Shown piece after piece: positions 11,666 to 23,659 of a stretch of DNA of 64,000 nucleotides (within the stretch, counting starts at the first letter, position 1; every line of letters begins with the position of its first letter). A model generated the notes under the pieces. That model did not search any database, was not told the origin of the DNA, and saw only the letters and a program-made list of their open reading frames with translations. The position numbers were made by a program, and so were the translations under genes. The stretch covers positions 88,642,069 to 88,706,068 of the forward strand of contig CM062820.1 in the NCBI GenBank assembly GCA_031772625.1, written 5' to 3'. The stretch comes from Pinus tabuliformis (Eukaryota; Streptophyta; Pinopsida; Pinales; Pinaceae).

Positions 11666-12627
11666 TGTTGAGAATTTAATAGGGAAAGTAATATTTTAAT
11701 TCTATTAACTTAATAATTTCTTGTGTTACCTTTTACTTATTAGCTTTATTCGTTATTATTCCAACGTGCAATGCATCAAACATATACCAAAATAGTAAGA
11801 ATAGTGATAGTATATAGGATGCAAGCGAGGGCCAAAACCCCTCTTCTTGAGGGGAAAACTCATAAATTTCTTCTTGCTTATACCTTTCAATTGACGAATA
11901 CCATGACCTAGAGACTCAGACAAATACCCTCCAAAATATCTACCACGACCTCCTATTGCAATATCTTCGACTTCCCAGTAGATCAGAAATTCTAATACCA
12001 AACAATTGTTGCTTCTCTAGGAGACTTCGATCTACCTCTAATAGCCTTCCTCTTGACTTTTCTTGCCTTGTATTGAGTCTTAGGGATACTAAGATGTCCT
12101 AATAAACCTTTGCTTTCCTTCCCTTCTCTTCTGCTTCCAAAATTGGATTACAACAGATCCTAGTGTAGAAACCATAACTTCGATCTTCCCAAGAGAGATA
12201 TATAAGGCCCAGAAACACTTCGACTTCTTCACACTTCCTTCTTGACTTCTTATTCTTCACATAATAGATGAGTGAGTGAGTGATCCAAATGGAGGATGAG
12301 TTCCTCTTATATATAGGCTTCATCAAGGGTGGAGATGGCTCTTCATGTAGGCTAACTTGATCTTGGAGGTATTTTGACACTTTAAAGACAAAATAAATTT
12401 TTTATTTACAATTTACAATGTGCCCGTAGGGTCTTCAATATATGAAAATGACTCTTATAACTAGGACAAACCCTAGAAGTGCTTAATGGGTGCTTTACCT
12501 ATAAAATAAATTAATTTGAGCATGAAACCCATGCTCCAATAATAATAATAATTTATTTTTCATTTTATATTTACAAGAATATATTTCATACTTATGAAGA
12601 CCGAACCTAGTTACACATTTTGCAACA
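11666..12627 (-). repeat. 3' LTR (962 bp) of the copia element
   Basis: It carries TGTTG at 11666-11670 and CAACA at 12623-12627. It aligns along its whole length with 19974-20975. Short open frames inside it (for example 11756-12380) are parts of the LTR and are not genes. Confidence 0.8.
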
Positions 12628-12640
12628 ATCCCTCTTAACT
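12628..12640 (-). promoter_or_regulatory. Polypurine tract
   Basis: On the minus strand the bases just before the 3' LTR read AAGAGGGAT, a short purine run in the position expected for priming plus-strand synthesis. Confidence 0.5.
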
Positions 12641-13094
12641 ATGGTGGTATTCATAAGAGCAAAATGGTAATTCTCAATCTGAAGATATCTTATAAGAAGA
12701 GTTAGATTGGTAACCCATATGTCAACATCATATTAACCAGAATTGTCACGTAGCAAGGCCTTGACTAACAACTCTATCTCTTTGCAAGGTTTGAGCACAA
12801 TTATGGCAAGACCAATAATGTATAAACACCATCATCATTGTCTCCCAAGGTACATACCCCACCGGGGTGTTCACAGAGTATGACCTTCCATTGTACTATT
12901 CTTATCTTATGGTATTTAATACTCAAAGGATATTGGTCCACGACTACTCTTGTCTTGAATTCCATACCACATTCTCAAAGAGTATTGAATACCAGATGGT
13001 TATCCAATCCTCCATTCTTATTCCCAAGTGAAGACAAGAATGTAGTGTCTATCTATCCCTCTCAATTAGGGAGGACAAATCCACCAAACCAAGC
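12641..13094. other. 3' non-coding part of the copia element
   Basis: Lies between the end of the RNase H reading frame and the polypurine tract. Plus-strand open frames here oppose the element and have no recognisable motif. Nothing else was seen. Confidence 0.5.
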
Positions 13095-14215
13095 GTGTCC
13101 CTTAAGTATACATGCTTCTTGTTCGGAAGTGATTTCGTCAATATGTTAGGTACATGTTCATCAGTGGAGATATACCGTAGTTACAATACGCCATTTTGTG
13201 CTAGCTCTCGAATATAGTAATACTTGTTGTTGATATTATTTTTCTTTCCATGAAACAGATCCTCAGAAAAACAAATACAACTGGTGTTATCACAAAGTAT
13301 CACTGTATGGTTCATCGGTCCTTCAAACAAGTTGAATAGAAGCTTCCTTAAGAAAATTGCTTCCCTGTTTACTTCACATGCTGCAACATATTTAGACTCA
13401 GCACTACTCAAAGGAATGATGTCTTTCTTTCTGCTCATCCATGAGATCGAGGATCCTAAACTAAAACATCCTCTTGTATTGCTTCTTCCATCCTGTTCAC
13501 TACCTCGCCAGTCAGATTTTGTATACCCAATCAATTGGAAATTATTCCTTCTGTCATATTTTAGACAGTAGTTGATGGTTCCTCGCATATATCTCATAAT
13601 ATGATTTGTTGTTATCCAATGATCATGCTTAACTCCACTTGTAATTGACTTAGTACATTTACTGCAAAACATATGTATGGTCAAGTATTCACCAAGTACT
13701 TCAATAAGACAATAAGTTTTCTATACCTGGAAGGATCCACAATGCTTGATACAGAACTCCTCGATCTCTTCAAGTTTTTGATCATCAGAGGGGTCATAGG
13801 TTTACAATCCATCATGTGGAACTTATTTAGAATCTTGATCACATACTTTCCTCGACCCAAATAGATTTCATTCGGTCCTTGGCAGAATTCTAGTCCTAAA
13901 TAGTAATTCATCAGCCCAACATGTCAAATTATGCAATCAGTTGCTTCTTACATTCCTCAATTCGAACTTCTACATCTGTCAAGAGAAGATGCACTAGTCA
14001 TGTGCGTTGATGCACCACTATCAATTACCCATATGTCTCCATCTTAGAATGTACCAGAGAGAGCTGAGAAGAGACCTTCATCCCTTTCATTAAATGATGC
14101 TTTCTTTGAAGAGAACAAGAAACTCCATGCTTCCTTGATACCTTTCTTTAGATGGCTTGAAATTTCTTGATGACCTCCTTTATTGTAGAGGAGATCTTCA
14201 TGATTCCCTTAGAGA
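13095..14215 (-). pseudogene. Copia protease-RT-RNase H remnant with large internal deletion
   Basis: From the PBS downward on the minus strand, a short leader is followed by a protease start with an intact triad context, WVIDSGASTHMT (about 13999-14035). The sequence then jumps directly into the C-terminal part of reverse transcriptase, MNYYLGLEFCQG...GKYVIKILNKF (13911-13740). Gag, integrase and the RT catalytic core are therefore deleted. RNase H follows (13684-13181) with ISWMSRKK, LSSAESKYVAA and CDNTSC, but the usual YTDSDW reads YTKSDW, removing a catalytic Asp. The end resembles LTKSLPNKKHVYLRDTLG (to about 13095). Frameshifts separate the pieces and the copy is dead. Confidence 0.85.
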
Positions 14216-14221
14216 ACCAAA

Positions 14222-14233
14222 GCTCTAAAACCA
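14222..14233 (-). promoter_or_regulatory. Primer-binding site of the copia element
   Basis: The reverse complement TGGTTTTAGAGC matches TGGTATCAGAGC at 10 of 12 positions. It abuts the 11-bp inner stub of the 5' LTR (14234-14244). Confidence 0.65.
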
Positions 14234-14244
14234 TTTTGAGAATT

Positions 14245-15648
14245 TGATGTAGGAGCATCCAACACTCTTCATTAAAAGAGGAATCCAAAGCGAAGCAAGG
14301 AGTATGTGGATCATCGGAGCAAAACAGGGGATAAATTCAGTTATAAATAGAGCTAGTTTGATGGAATGGATAAAGTATCTAGAAGACTTAGTTAATGTTG
14401 TCTGCCATTTGTATGCATGTAGAGAGATTAGTTGAGAGATTTGAGGAAAGGATGTGATCAGATCCTTCATAGTGGTCTAATCCAATGTTCCCTTATATAT
14501 ATCTGTGTGTGTGTGTGTGTGTGATGATGATGAACCTATGTGCTCAATAGGGATGAGATAGACAGTAATAGATAGAGAGTCTTAAGCCGAGTGAGCAAAA
14601 TGGAATCGATTGGGAGCTTGTTCTAAGGCTGAAATGCCTTAACATGTAATTGTCGTGTATAATATAAAAGCGTGTTCAATGTTGATATTGTATGCCTGTG
14701 TGTTGTATTTGTTGAATAGTCTGAGTATGCATGTTGTAGTATTGATAGACCATCGATCACTACGAGGATCGATGGTGATCTAAAGATAAACAAATTAATT
14801 GTTATGTCGTGCGTGAAATGGTATATGGTAGACGAACTGGATTTAAGCAAAGAATCCATCAAATGGCAGACGAATGAGAGAATGCATAGGATCTGTTGAT
14901 CTCATAGATCAGTGGACAGTAATGGCAGAAGGTAAGGAATCGCTGGAAGTTGATTTGGATCATCGGATCAACAAATCAATAGATCAACGGTCATCACACA
15001 GTGAAAGAGCGTGGAAGATAATCAGCGAAGAGTGGGTTTTAAACAGTAGAAGTGGTATTTCAGGTGGCCTCAAACCCATAAATGGTATTGAAGGGTGAGC
15101 ACCCTATTCCATTAGCCGCTTGACATATAGAAATGAGGAGGAGAGAGGAAACCGCTTTATTGGGAGGTTAATCCTCGTGCTATTTGTCCACTCAAAATTG
15201 ATGTGGACCATCAGATCCACTAAGCACAGATCAACAGTGGAGGATCAGTGATTAGTTTCATTGATCAGGTGTAACATCAACGGTGGATCCAAGAAAGTAA
15301 TGGATGGCAGAGATTAACATATCGGAGTTCGGAGGAGTAGCATAGCTGTAAATCGAAGGATGAGCAGACCCGATGATAATTATAGATGCGAGCTTATAGA
15401 TTTTGAAGTCCGGCCCAAGGGTTCAAGTAGGGCTTTCCTTCATTTATGTGTTTCGTATGTATTGCATCAAAATGGTGTGGTCCTAGTTTTTAAAAAAAAT
15501 CGATTAATTTAGGTTCTTCCAGTTTAAAGGATTATTGCCTAAGCGAATAATGCTTTTGATAGGTTTGTGGGGCCATAACCCATAGGCCTCAGGTTCGAAA
15601 TTTATAGAGAAAGTGGAAATTGGTATACCCCAAAATCTCCTTTCATCA
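14245..15648 (+). repeat. LTR copy 1 (1404 bp)
   Basis: TGATG...CATCA ends. It has a TATAAATAG promoter-like box at 14342-14350 and a (TG)n tract at 14504-14522. Short frames such as 14874-15098 recur in every LTR copy and are LTR sequence, not genes. Confidence 0.8.
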
Positions 15649-16037
15649 TTTGGTATTAGAGCAGGGAAAGGATTTCCTGCGAGAAGGAAGAAGAGTGCAA
15701 GAAGAAGGAGAAAAGGTACAGTTGTGTTAAAGCTGGAGATTTTATGATCTTACTAACGTGCAGATAGTGGTAGTGGAAGGTGAGAAGACTTGCAACAACC
15801 TAGAGCAAGGAGTGCTCAATTGGTTCCAGAGGAGAGAACTAGAAGGATGCCAAAAGACTAAAGCTCAGAGGAGAAATCTTGGTGAGGTATCATGTAGCAA
15901 AGAAGACTATTACTGCAAAGGTTGGTTGCAGCTCATAGAAGATCATGAAAGTAGCTGCATTGAGAAGTGGGTAGAATTGCTAAGGACAAGGAGAAGCATA
16001 TGAATAGGAGGTCATAATTTTTTGTGCCTCAGGAGTC
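15649..16037 (+). other. Internal domain 1 (389 bp) with PBS
   Basis: Begins TT then the primer-binding site TGGTATTAGAGC (15651-15662, 11 of 12 matches to tRNA-iMet). A frame of about 80 codons (15758-16003, no ATG at its start) contains charged K/E/Q-rich sequence ending EKWVELLRTRRSI. The same ending is found in the second copy, but their 5' halves differ by a one-base indel. No known domain was recognised. Confidence 0.7.
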
Positions 16038-16281
16038 TGATGCAAGATCCTCTAGCACTCTTCATTAAAAGAGGAATTTAAAGCAGAGAAAGGAGGATGT
16101 GGACCATCGGAGAAAAACAGGGGATAAATTTTGTTGTAAATAGAGCTAGTTTGATGGAATGGATAAGTCTCTAGAAGACTTATTTAATGTAATCTACATA
16201 AGTATGCATGTAGAGAGATTAGTTGAGAGATTTGAGGAAAGGATGTGATTAGATCCTTCACAGTGATCCAATCCAATGTTC

Positions 16282-16323
<42 letters not shown>

Positions 16324-17444
16324 TGAACCTGCATGTTCAATAGGGGTGAGACAAACAGTAATAGATAGAGAGTTGTAAGCCGAGTGAGAAAAATGTAATC
16401 AACTTGGAGCTTGTTCTAAGATTGAAATGCCTTAGCATGTAATTGTCCTGTATAATATAAAAGTGTTTTCAGTGTTGATATTGTATGCCTATGTGTTGTA
16501 TTTCTTGAACAGTCTGAGTATGTGTGTTGTAGTATCGATCAACCATCGATCACTACGAGGATTGATCGCGATATAAAGATAAACAAATTAATTGTTATGT
16601 CGTGTGTGAAATGTTATATGGAAAATGAACAAGATTTAAGCGAAGAATCCATCAAATGGCGGACGAAAGAGAGAATGCACAGGATTTGTTGGATCTCATA
16701 GATCAACAGAAAGTAATGGTGGAAGGTAAGGAATTGCTGGAAGTTGATCTGCATCGTCGGATCGATAGATCAACAGATCGATGGTCATCGCATGGTGAAA
16801 GAGCACGGAAGATAATCTGTGAAGAGCAGGTTTTAAACAAGAGAAGTGGTATTTCAGGTGGCCTCATACCCATAAATTGTATTGAAGGGTGAGCACCTGA
16901 TTCCATTAGTCGTTGGACATGTAGCAGTGAGGAGGAGAGAGGAAACCGCTTTATCAGACGTTAATCCTCACGTTATTTTTCCACCCGAAATCGATGTGGA
17001 CCATCAGATCCACTAAGCGCAGATCGACGGTGGAGGATCAGTGATTAGTTTCGTTGATCGGGTGTAATGTCAAGTGTGGATCTGGGAAAGTAATGGATGG
17101 CGGAGATCGGCATATCAGAGTTCGAAGGAGTAGCACTACTCAAAAGCGAAGGATGAGCAGACCTAACAATAATTATAGATGTGAGCTTATAGATTTTGAA
17201 GTCCAGCCCAAGGGTTCAAGCGAGGCTTTCCTTCCTTTTTGTGTTTCCTGTGTATTGTGTCAAAATGGTGTGGTTGCAGTTTTTAACAAAAATCGATTAA
17301 GTTGGGTTGTTCCGGTTTAAAGGCTTATGGCCTAAGCGAATGAATAATGCTTCCATAGGTTTGTGGGGCCATAACCCATAGGCCTCAGGTTCAAAATTTA
17401 TAAAGAAAGGGGAAATTGGTATAGCCCAAAATCTCCTTTCATCA
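16038..17444 (+). repeat. LTR copy 2 (1407 bp)
   Basis: TGATG...CATCA ends and collinear with copy 1. At the place of the (TG)n tract it has a pure (TA)n run, 16284-16321. Confidence 0.8.
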
Positions 17445-17831
17445 TTTGGTATCAGAGTAGGGAAGAATTTCCTGCGAAAAGGAAGAAGAGTGGAAGCAAA
17501 AGGAGAATAGGTATAGTTGTGTTAAAGCTGGAGAGTTTATGATATCACTGTCATGCAGATAGCAGCAGCGGAAGGGGAAAAGACTTGCAGCAACCTAGAG
17601 AAAGGAGTGCTCAATTGTTCCAAAGGAGAGAACCAGAAGGATGCCAAAAGACTAAAGCTCAAAGGAGAAAGCTTGGTGAGGTATCGTGTAGCAGAGAAGA
17701 CTATTACTACAGAGGTTGGTTGCAGCTCATAGAAGATCATGAAGGCAGCTCCACTGAGAAGTGGGTAGAATTGCTAAGGACAAGGAGAAGCATATGACTA
17801 GGAGGTCATAAATTTTTGTGTCTCAGGAGTT
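17445..17831 (+). other. Internal domain 2 (387 bp) with PBS
   Basis: Begins TT then TGGTATCAGAGT (17447-17458, 11 of 12 matches). Collinear with internal domain 1. An ATG-initiated frame MQIAAAEGEKTC starts near 17554 but runs into a stop after about 60 codons, because a one-base difference shifts it relative to copy 1. Confidence 0.7.
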
Positions 17832-19246
17832 TGATGTAGGAGCATCCAACACTTTTCATTAAAAGAAGAATCCAAAGCGGAGCAAGGAGGGCATGGACCA
17901 TCGGAGCAAAACAGGGGATAAATTCTGTTATAAATAGAGCTAGTTTGATGGAATGGATAAAGTATCTAGATGAATTATTTAATGTAATGTGCCATATGTA
18001 TGCATGTAGAGAGATTAGTTCAGAGATTTGAGGAAAGGATGTGATTGGATACTTCACAGTGATCCGATCCAATGTTCCCTTATATATATATGTGTGTGTG
18101 TGTGTGTGTGATGAACTTGCGTGTTCAATAGGGGTGAGACAGACAGTAATAGATAGAGAGTTGTAAGCTAAGTGAGCAAAATGTAATCGATTTGGAGCTT
18201 GTTCTAAGGCTGAAATGCCTTAGCATGTAATTGTTGTGTATAATATAAAAGTGTGTTTAGTGTTGATATTTTATGCCTGTGTGTTGTATTTCTTGAATAG
18301 TTTGAGTGCGCGTGTTGTAGTATTAATCAACCATCGATCACTACAAGGATTGATGGAGATCTAAAGATAAATGAATTAATTTTAATGTCATGTGTGAAAT
18401 GGTATATGGCAGAGGAACTGGATTTAAGCGAAGAATCCATCAAATGGCAAATGAATGAGAGAATGCACAGGATCCATTGATCTCATAGATCAACAAATAG
18501 TAATGGCAGTAGGTAAGGAATTGCTAGAAGTTGATTTGGATCGTCAGATCAACATATCAACAGATCGACGGTCATCGCATGGTGAAAGAGCGCGGAAGAT
18601 AATTGGCGAAGAGCGGGTTTTAAACAGTAGAAGTGGTATTTCGGGCAGCCTCAAATGCATAAATGGTATTGAAGGGTGAGCACCGGATTCCATTAGCCGC
18701 TCGAAACGTAACAACGAGGAGGAGAGAGGAAATCACTTTATTAGGTAGTTAATCCTTGTGCTATTTGTCCACCTGAAATCGATGTGTATTTTCAGATCCA
18801 CTAAGCACAGATCGATGGTGGAGGATCAGTGATTAGTTTCATTGATTGGGTGTAACGTCAACTATGGATCTGGGAAAGTAATGGATGACGAAGATCGAAG
18901 TTCGGAGGAGCAGCGCAGCTGAAAAGCGAAGGATGAGCCAACCTGACAATAATTATAGATGTGGGCTTCTAGATTTTGAAGTCCAACCCAAGGGTTTAAG
19001 TGGGGCTTTCTTTCGTTTTTGTGTTTTCTGTGTGTTGCGTCAAAATGGTGTGGTCCCAGTTTTTAACAAAAATTGATTAAGTTGGGTTCTTCCTGTTTAA
19101 AGGCTTATGGCCTAAGCAAGTGAATAATGCTTCCGATAGGTTTTTGCGGCCATAAACCACAGGCCTCAGGTTCAAAATTTGTAAAGAAAGGGGAAATTGG
19201 TATACCCCAAAATTTATAAAGAAAGGGGAAATTGGTTCGATAGGTT
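17832..19246 (+). repeat. LTR copy 3, 3' end rearranged
   Basis: Starts TGATGTAGGAG and carries TATAAATAG (17929-17937) and a TA/TG tract at 18081-18110. The last bases to CATCA are missing: a 40-bp GAAAGGGGAAATTGG-type block is repeated at about 19185-19235 before the switch to copy 4. Confidence 0.75.
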
Positions 19247-19973
19247 TGGAATGTAAGGAATTGCTAGAAGTTGATCTGGATCATCAGATCGACAAATCAA
19301 CAGATCGACGATCATCCCATGGTGAAAGAGCACAAAATATAATCATCGAAGAGTGGGTTTTAAACAGTAGAAGTGGTATTTCGGGTGACCTCAAACCCAT
19401 AAATGGTATTGAAGGGTGAGCACATGATTCCATTAGCTGCTCGACACATAGCAACAAGGAGGAGAGAGGAAACCGCTTTATTGGGTGGTTAATCCTCGTG
19501 CTATTTGTCCACCCAAAATTGATGTGGACCGTTGGATCCACTAAGTGCAGATCGACGGTGGAGGATCAACGATTAGTTTTGTTAATTGGGTGTAACATCA
19601 ACCATGGATCCGGGAAAGTAATGGACTGCGGAGATTGGCAAATCGGAGTTCGAAGGAGTAGCGCAGCTGAAAAGCGAAGGATGAGCAGACCCGATGATAA
19701 TTATAGATGTGGGCTTATAGATTTTGAAGTCTGTCGCAAGGGTTCAAGCGGGGCTTTCCTTCGTTTCTGTGTTTCCTGTGTATTGCGTCAAAATGGTGTG
19801 GTCCTGGTTTTTAAAAAAAATCGATTAAGTTGGGTTCTTCTAGTTTAAAGGCTTATGGCCTAAGCGAATGAATAACACTTCCGATAGGTTTTTGGTGCCA
19901 TAACCCATAGGCCTCATGTTCAAAATTTATAAAGAAAGGGGAAATTGGTATACCCCAAAATCTCCTTTCATCA
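19247..19973 (+). repeat. LTR copy 4, 5'-truncated (727 bp)
   Basis: Matches the second half of the LTR (equivalent to about 14926-15648 of copy 1) and ends CCTTTCATCA at 19973. There is no internal domain between copies 3 and 4, which suggests recombination or deletion. Confidence 0.75.
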
Positions 19974-20975
19974 AAATTCAATAAGGCAATGAATATGTTA
20001 ATTCTCTTAACTTGATAACTATTTGTGTTATCTTTTACTTATTAGCTTTATTCATTATTCTAATGTGTAATACATCAAACAACTACCAAAATAGTAACAG
20101 TAGGGACATAGTATATATGTTGCAAGCCGGGGCCAAAACCCCTCCTCTTGAGGGGAAAACTCGTAAATATATTATTTTCCTAGATATTTCAATTGACGAA
20201 TACCATGACCTAGAGACTCAAACAAATACCCTCCAATATCAAGTCTACCACAACCTCCTGCAGCAATATCTTTGACCTCCTAGTAGATATGAAATTTTTC
20301 TCCCTAAGAACTGTTGTTGCTTCTCTAGCAGACTTCGATCTCCCTCTAATAGCCTTCTTCTTTAATTTTCTTGTCTTGTCTTGAGTATTAGGGATTCTAA
20401 GATGCCCTAAAATACCTTTGCATTCCTTACCTTCTCTTCTACTTTCAAAATCGAACCACAAGAGATCCCAGTGCAAAAACCCTAACTTTGATATTCCCAA
20501 GAGAGTTAGATAAGGCCCAGAAACACTTTGACTTCTCTGACTTCCTCCTCTTCACACTTCCTTCTCAACTTCTTCTTCTTTTGCTTCTTTGCATAAGAGA
20601 TGAGTGAGTGAGTGATCCAAATGGAGGATGAGTTCCTCTTATATATAGGCTCTTCAAGGGTAGACGCGGCTCTTCATGTAGGCTGACTTGAAAGCTCATT
20701 AGGTTGACTTGATCTTGGAGGTATTTTGACACTTTAAATACATTTTTCTTTTTTTTTAATTTACAATGTGCCCATAGGGTCTTCAATATATGACAATGAC
20801 TCTTATACCTAGGACAAACCCTAGAAGCCCTCAATGGGTGCTTGACCTATAAAATAAAAGAACTTGAGCATGAAACCCATGATCCAATAATAATAATAAT
20901 TTCTTTTTCATTTTATGTTTACAATAATAAATTTCATACTTATGAAGACCGAACCTAGTTACACATTTTTCACCA
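19974..20975 (-). repeat. 5' LTR of the copia element (outer part)
   Basis: Aligns with 11666-12627 from AAATTCAATAAGG onward and ends CACCA at 20971-20975, where the partner has CAACA. Its innermost bases were displaced to 14234-14244 by the nested element. Short open frames in it are LTR sequence. Confidence 0.8.
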
Positions 20976-21310
20976 TGACCATATTAACAATGATGATATT
21001 GGTTTACTATGGTTGAACATGGTCGACCATGGATGACCTTAGATGAGTTTGGTTGTCCATTTTAACTATGACGATTTTGGATTACCTTGGTTAACCATGG
21101 TTGAACATCATATACCATGGTTGCTCAGGGTTGTTGATGTGTGACCATGCTTGACCATTATGGTTCACCATGATTGAACATGGTTCACCATTGTTGACCT
21201 TAGATGGTTTACGATGATTGACCATGTTAAACCATTCTAACCATGTTCGATCATTGAACCTTGTTGATCATGATTTACCTTGGTTGAGCATGGTTGACCA
21301 TATGCTGTTT
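20976..21310. repeat. Continuation of the TTGACCATGG array
   Basis: Runs of GGTTGACCATGG-like words with more sequence decay than the left block. This is the right half of the array split by the LTR element at 11665/20976. Confidence 0.75.
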
Positions 21311-22850
21311 TTAATAATATTATGTTTTAAATAATATTTTTTTAAATAATGTCATTACAAATGTTAATATTAACATATATTAGGCATTATATCATGTTTT
21401 TAGTAGCACAAAATATTAAATGTTACTAATCATGTTATTAATAACATCAATATTAATATAATGTATGTAATGTAACATTGCAACAATGTTGGTCACATTG
21501 CAACATTCATGATATTTTTGTACCATTGTGACATCACAATATTAAGAGTGAGGTTGACCATTAATGATCATATTGACCATACTCTAAATATTCAAGATGT
21601 TAATAGTAGGGTTGGACCATTATTGACCATTATTAAACGTTATTAATAATGTTACTAATACTTTCATTAACAACATGAATATTAATATAAAATGTCAATA
21701 AGTATTATTGTTATATTAATAATATACTTATATAAAAATTAATATAATAGTATTATGGTAATAAAGTATTAATGCAACATTATTAAAAGTACTAATAATT
21801 TTAATATTAATTTTATTAGTATTAATATTAATCTTAACAATATTTTTTAAGGAAATATTACTAACAATTGATATGAATGTTGTATAATGCTATTAATATT
21901 ATATAAGCGTTAATTTTAATATTACTAAGGTTTAATGTTAAAATATTAATTATAATAATTATGAATAAAAACAAAAACATAAACGCACCAAAAACCTAAA
22001 CACATATATATTATATTCAAAGAAATCTAATAAACTTAAACACACAATATTAAAACAAATTAATAATAATAAGACCAAAAACCTAAAAAAACACCCATAT
22101 TAAATTTGTGTCCTCCAAACATCTTTAATAATCAATTTTGGAGCATTATTTAACTCCTAAATTTTATTCTGCGTCCTCCAAACATCTTTAATGATAAACT
22201 TTGGAGAATTATTTAACTCTTAAATTTTATTCAGGTGAAAAATGTGAAAAATACGAAATTTTAATATGCAACACATTTTTAAGACAAAAATGCATTTTAT
22301 TACTTAGTTGTCATTATTGAGCAAACCAAAATTCAAAATAAAATATTTAAATTTGATATTTAATTTATCTTTATGATAAAATAAAAACCATAAAAATAAT
22401 TTATATAATAATTAACATATGATGATGATAATGGTTAACCTCCCCTAAAACCAAACATTGGTCTCATCCAAATAGTGATAATAACTAAAATATATATACT
22501 TTCCACTAAACATTGGTCTCATCCAAATATTGATAATAACTAAAATATATATACTTTCCAAATATTGATCATAACGAAATTTAAGTTTTATCATATTCAA
22601 ATTTTCACCCAATATTGAAATCTTTACCGCAAAGAGGAGAGTTTTACCACAAAATTCCCTGAATCCAGGTAAATTCTTTGATCATATTGAAATATTTACC
22701 AAATATCGAAAAAAAAAAATTAGGCAAAGAGGAGAATTTTACCACATGATTACCCTACTCCATATAAGGGATGTGTTTATTACTTTAAATTAAAAATATT
22801 AGTGGACTAATTTTGAGTTTACACGTTTCTTGTCCATGTAGGGTCTAGTT
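21311..22850. other. AT-rich DNA with small duplications, no gene
   Basis: Mostly AATATT-rich sequence. A decayed copy of the ATGTAACATTGCAACAATGT module used further right lies at 21470-21560. Two short tandem duplications are visible: about 63 bp (copies from 22111 and 22174, marked TCCTCCAAACATCTTTAAT) and about 55 bp (copies from 22453 and 22508, marked AAACATTGGTCTCATCC). No coding signal. Confidence 0.6.
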
Positions 22851-23521
22851 CTTCATACATGATGACATGCGCGTGTACATATGTATGATGACATGTGCGC
22901 ATACATATGTATGCGTATGAGAGTATGTGTTGATCGAGTTAGTAATTTGCAGAGTGTGACTGCTGATATTTAAAATAAATAATGTCGTCGTTTTATGGCT
23001 ACCTTTGTAAATATAGTTCATATGTTGGCCTAGAGTCTCAATGAGAGATCTATACTCTTCTTCTCTGGTAGTGAGGGAAAGTAAATCATTATTTATCTTT
23101 TAACCCTACTCTCCATTGTTTATCTGGCATAATAAATCACTTAATTCTTTCCCATAACAACTAAACAAGAATATCTTCAAAGTTGAAGAGTATCTCCCAT
23201 GATAAATAATAGCTATAGTAAGCATTAGTGAATATAAAGCATAAATGAATTTATAAAGGGGAAGCACTTAGGGGTGTTTTTTAGAAAGAAAAATCCTCAT
23301 AGTTATCAATAACTCGAGAAAGAAAATACAAATTGAAGGAAAGTATGTAATGACAAGCCTACCTTTTGAACATTTTTTTCCTTAATTTTCCAACCCCTGG
23401 AAGAGTGTATCTATATATGTGTATGGGTAGACATTAATGCAGTCAAAACCAAAGTTTCTTGATCTCCCTCACAAAGCAATACAAAACCTAAACGCACCCT
23501 TTGTGAAGAACATAAATCACA
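22851..23521. other. Intergenic, possible promoter near its right end
   Basis: Contains a short palindromic ACATATGTATG stretch near 22870-22915. At 23410-23420 there is a TATATATG box followed by a pyrimidine-containing stretch and an ATG 100 bp downstream, the layout of a plant 5' UTR. Nothing else recognised. Confidence 0.3.
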
Positions 23522-23659
23522 ATGTCGTGCCTAGTTCGATCCTTGGCTGCTCCATTTCAAAGCCACGAAGAGGAGAAAAGCGAAGAAGAAGTAATTGGTA
23601 AGCCTTCACCTACAGAAAGAGGAGCGCAATTAAAGGAAGATCTCTCGTACATACATTGA
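23522..23659 (+). CDS. Small open frame, possible first exon, unrecognised
   Basis: ATG at 23522 opens a frame of 45 codons starting MSCLVRSLAAPFQS and then rich in E and K. After 26 codons the sequence ATTGGTAAGC offers a good plant splice donor, so this could be a first exon rather than a complete protein. A TATA-like box lies about 100 bp upstream. I do not recognise the protein and found no convincing second exon, so it could equally be a remnant or chance frame. The local GC is higher than in its flanks. Confidence 0.25.
   Translation: MSCLVRSLAAPFQSHEEEKSEEEVIGKPSPTERGAQLKEDLSYIH

Larger units (their letters stand above)
14245..19973 (+). mobile_element. Chain of short non-autonomous LTR elements (LTR-int-LTR-int-LTR-LTR)
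   Basis: A 1.4-kb LTR occurs three times nearly whole and once in part, with two internal domains of only about 390 bp between copies. Each complete LTR starts TGATG and ends CATCA, and each internal domain opens with a tRNA-iMet primer-binding site (TGGTATTAGAGC at 15651, TGGTATCAGAGT at 17447). There is no room for gag-pol, so it must move with proteins from another element (LARD/TRIM-like organisation). The chain is flanked by GAATT (14240-14244) and AAATT (19974-19978), a 5-bp target duplication with one mismatch, inside the 5' LTR of the copia element. A chain with shared LTRs can arise by unequal recombination between LTRs or by insertion of one copy into another. Confidence 0.8.
11666..20975 (-). 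mobile_element. Deleted Ty1/copia element, nested host of another LTR element
   Basis: Two direct copies of about 1 kb (11666-12627 and 19974-20975) share long identical words such as GGCCAAAACCCCTC and GACCTAGAGACTCA. On the minus strand they are the 3' and 5' LTRs. A protease-RT-RNase H remnant on the same strand lies between them. The flanks TGACG (11661-11665) and TGACC (20976-20980) form a 5-bp target duplication with one mismatch. The 5' LTR is split by 14245-19973: its inner 11 bp and the primer-binding site lie at 14222-14244. Confidence 0.8.

Noticed and set aside
14874..19848. Repeated frames of 74-116 codons with DQRSSHSERAWKII-like or RRSSAAEKRRMS-like peptides
   Set aside because: Present because the LTR is repeated. 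They lie across LTR sequence, carry indels between copies and show no known domain.
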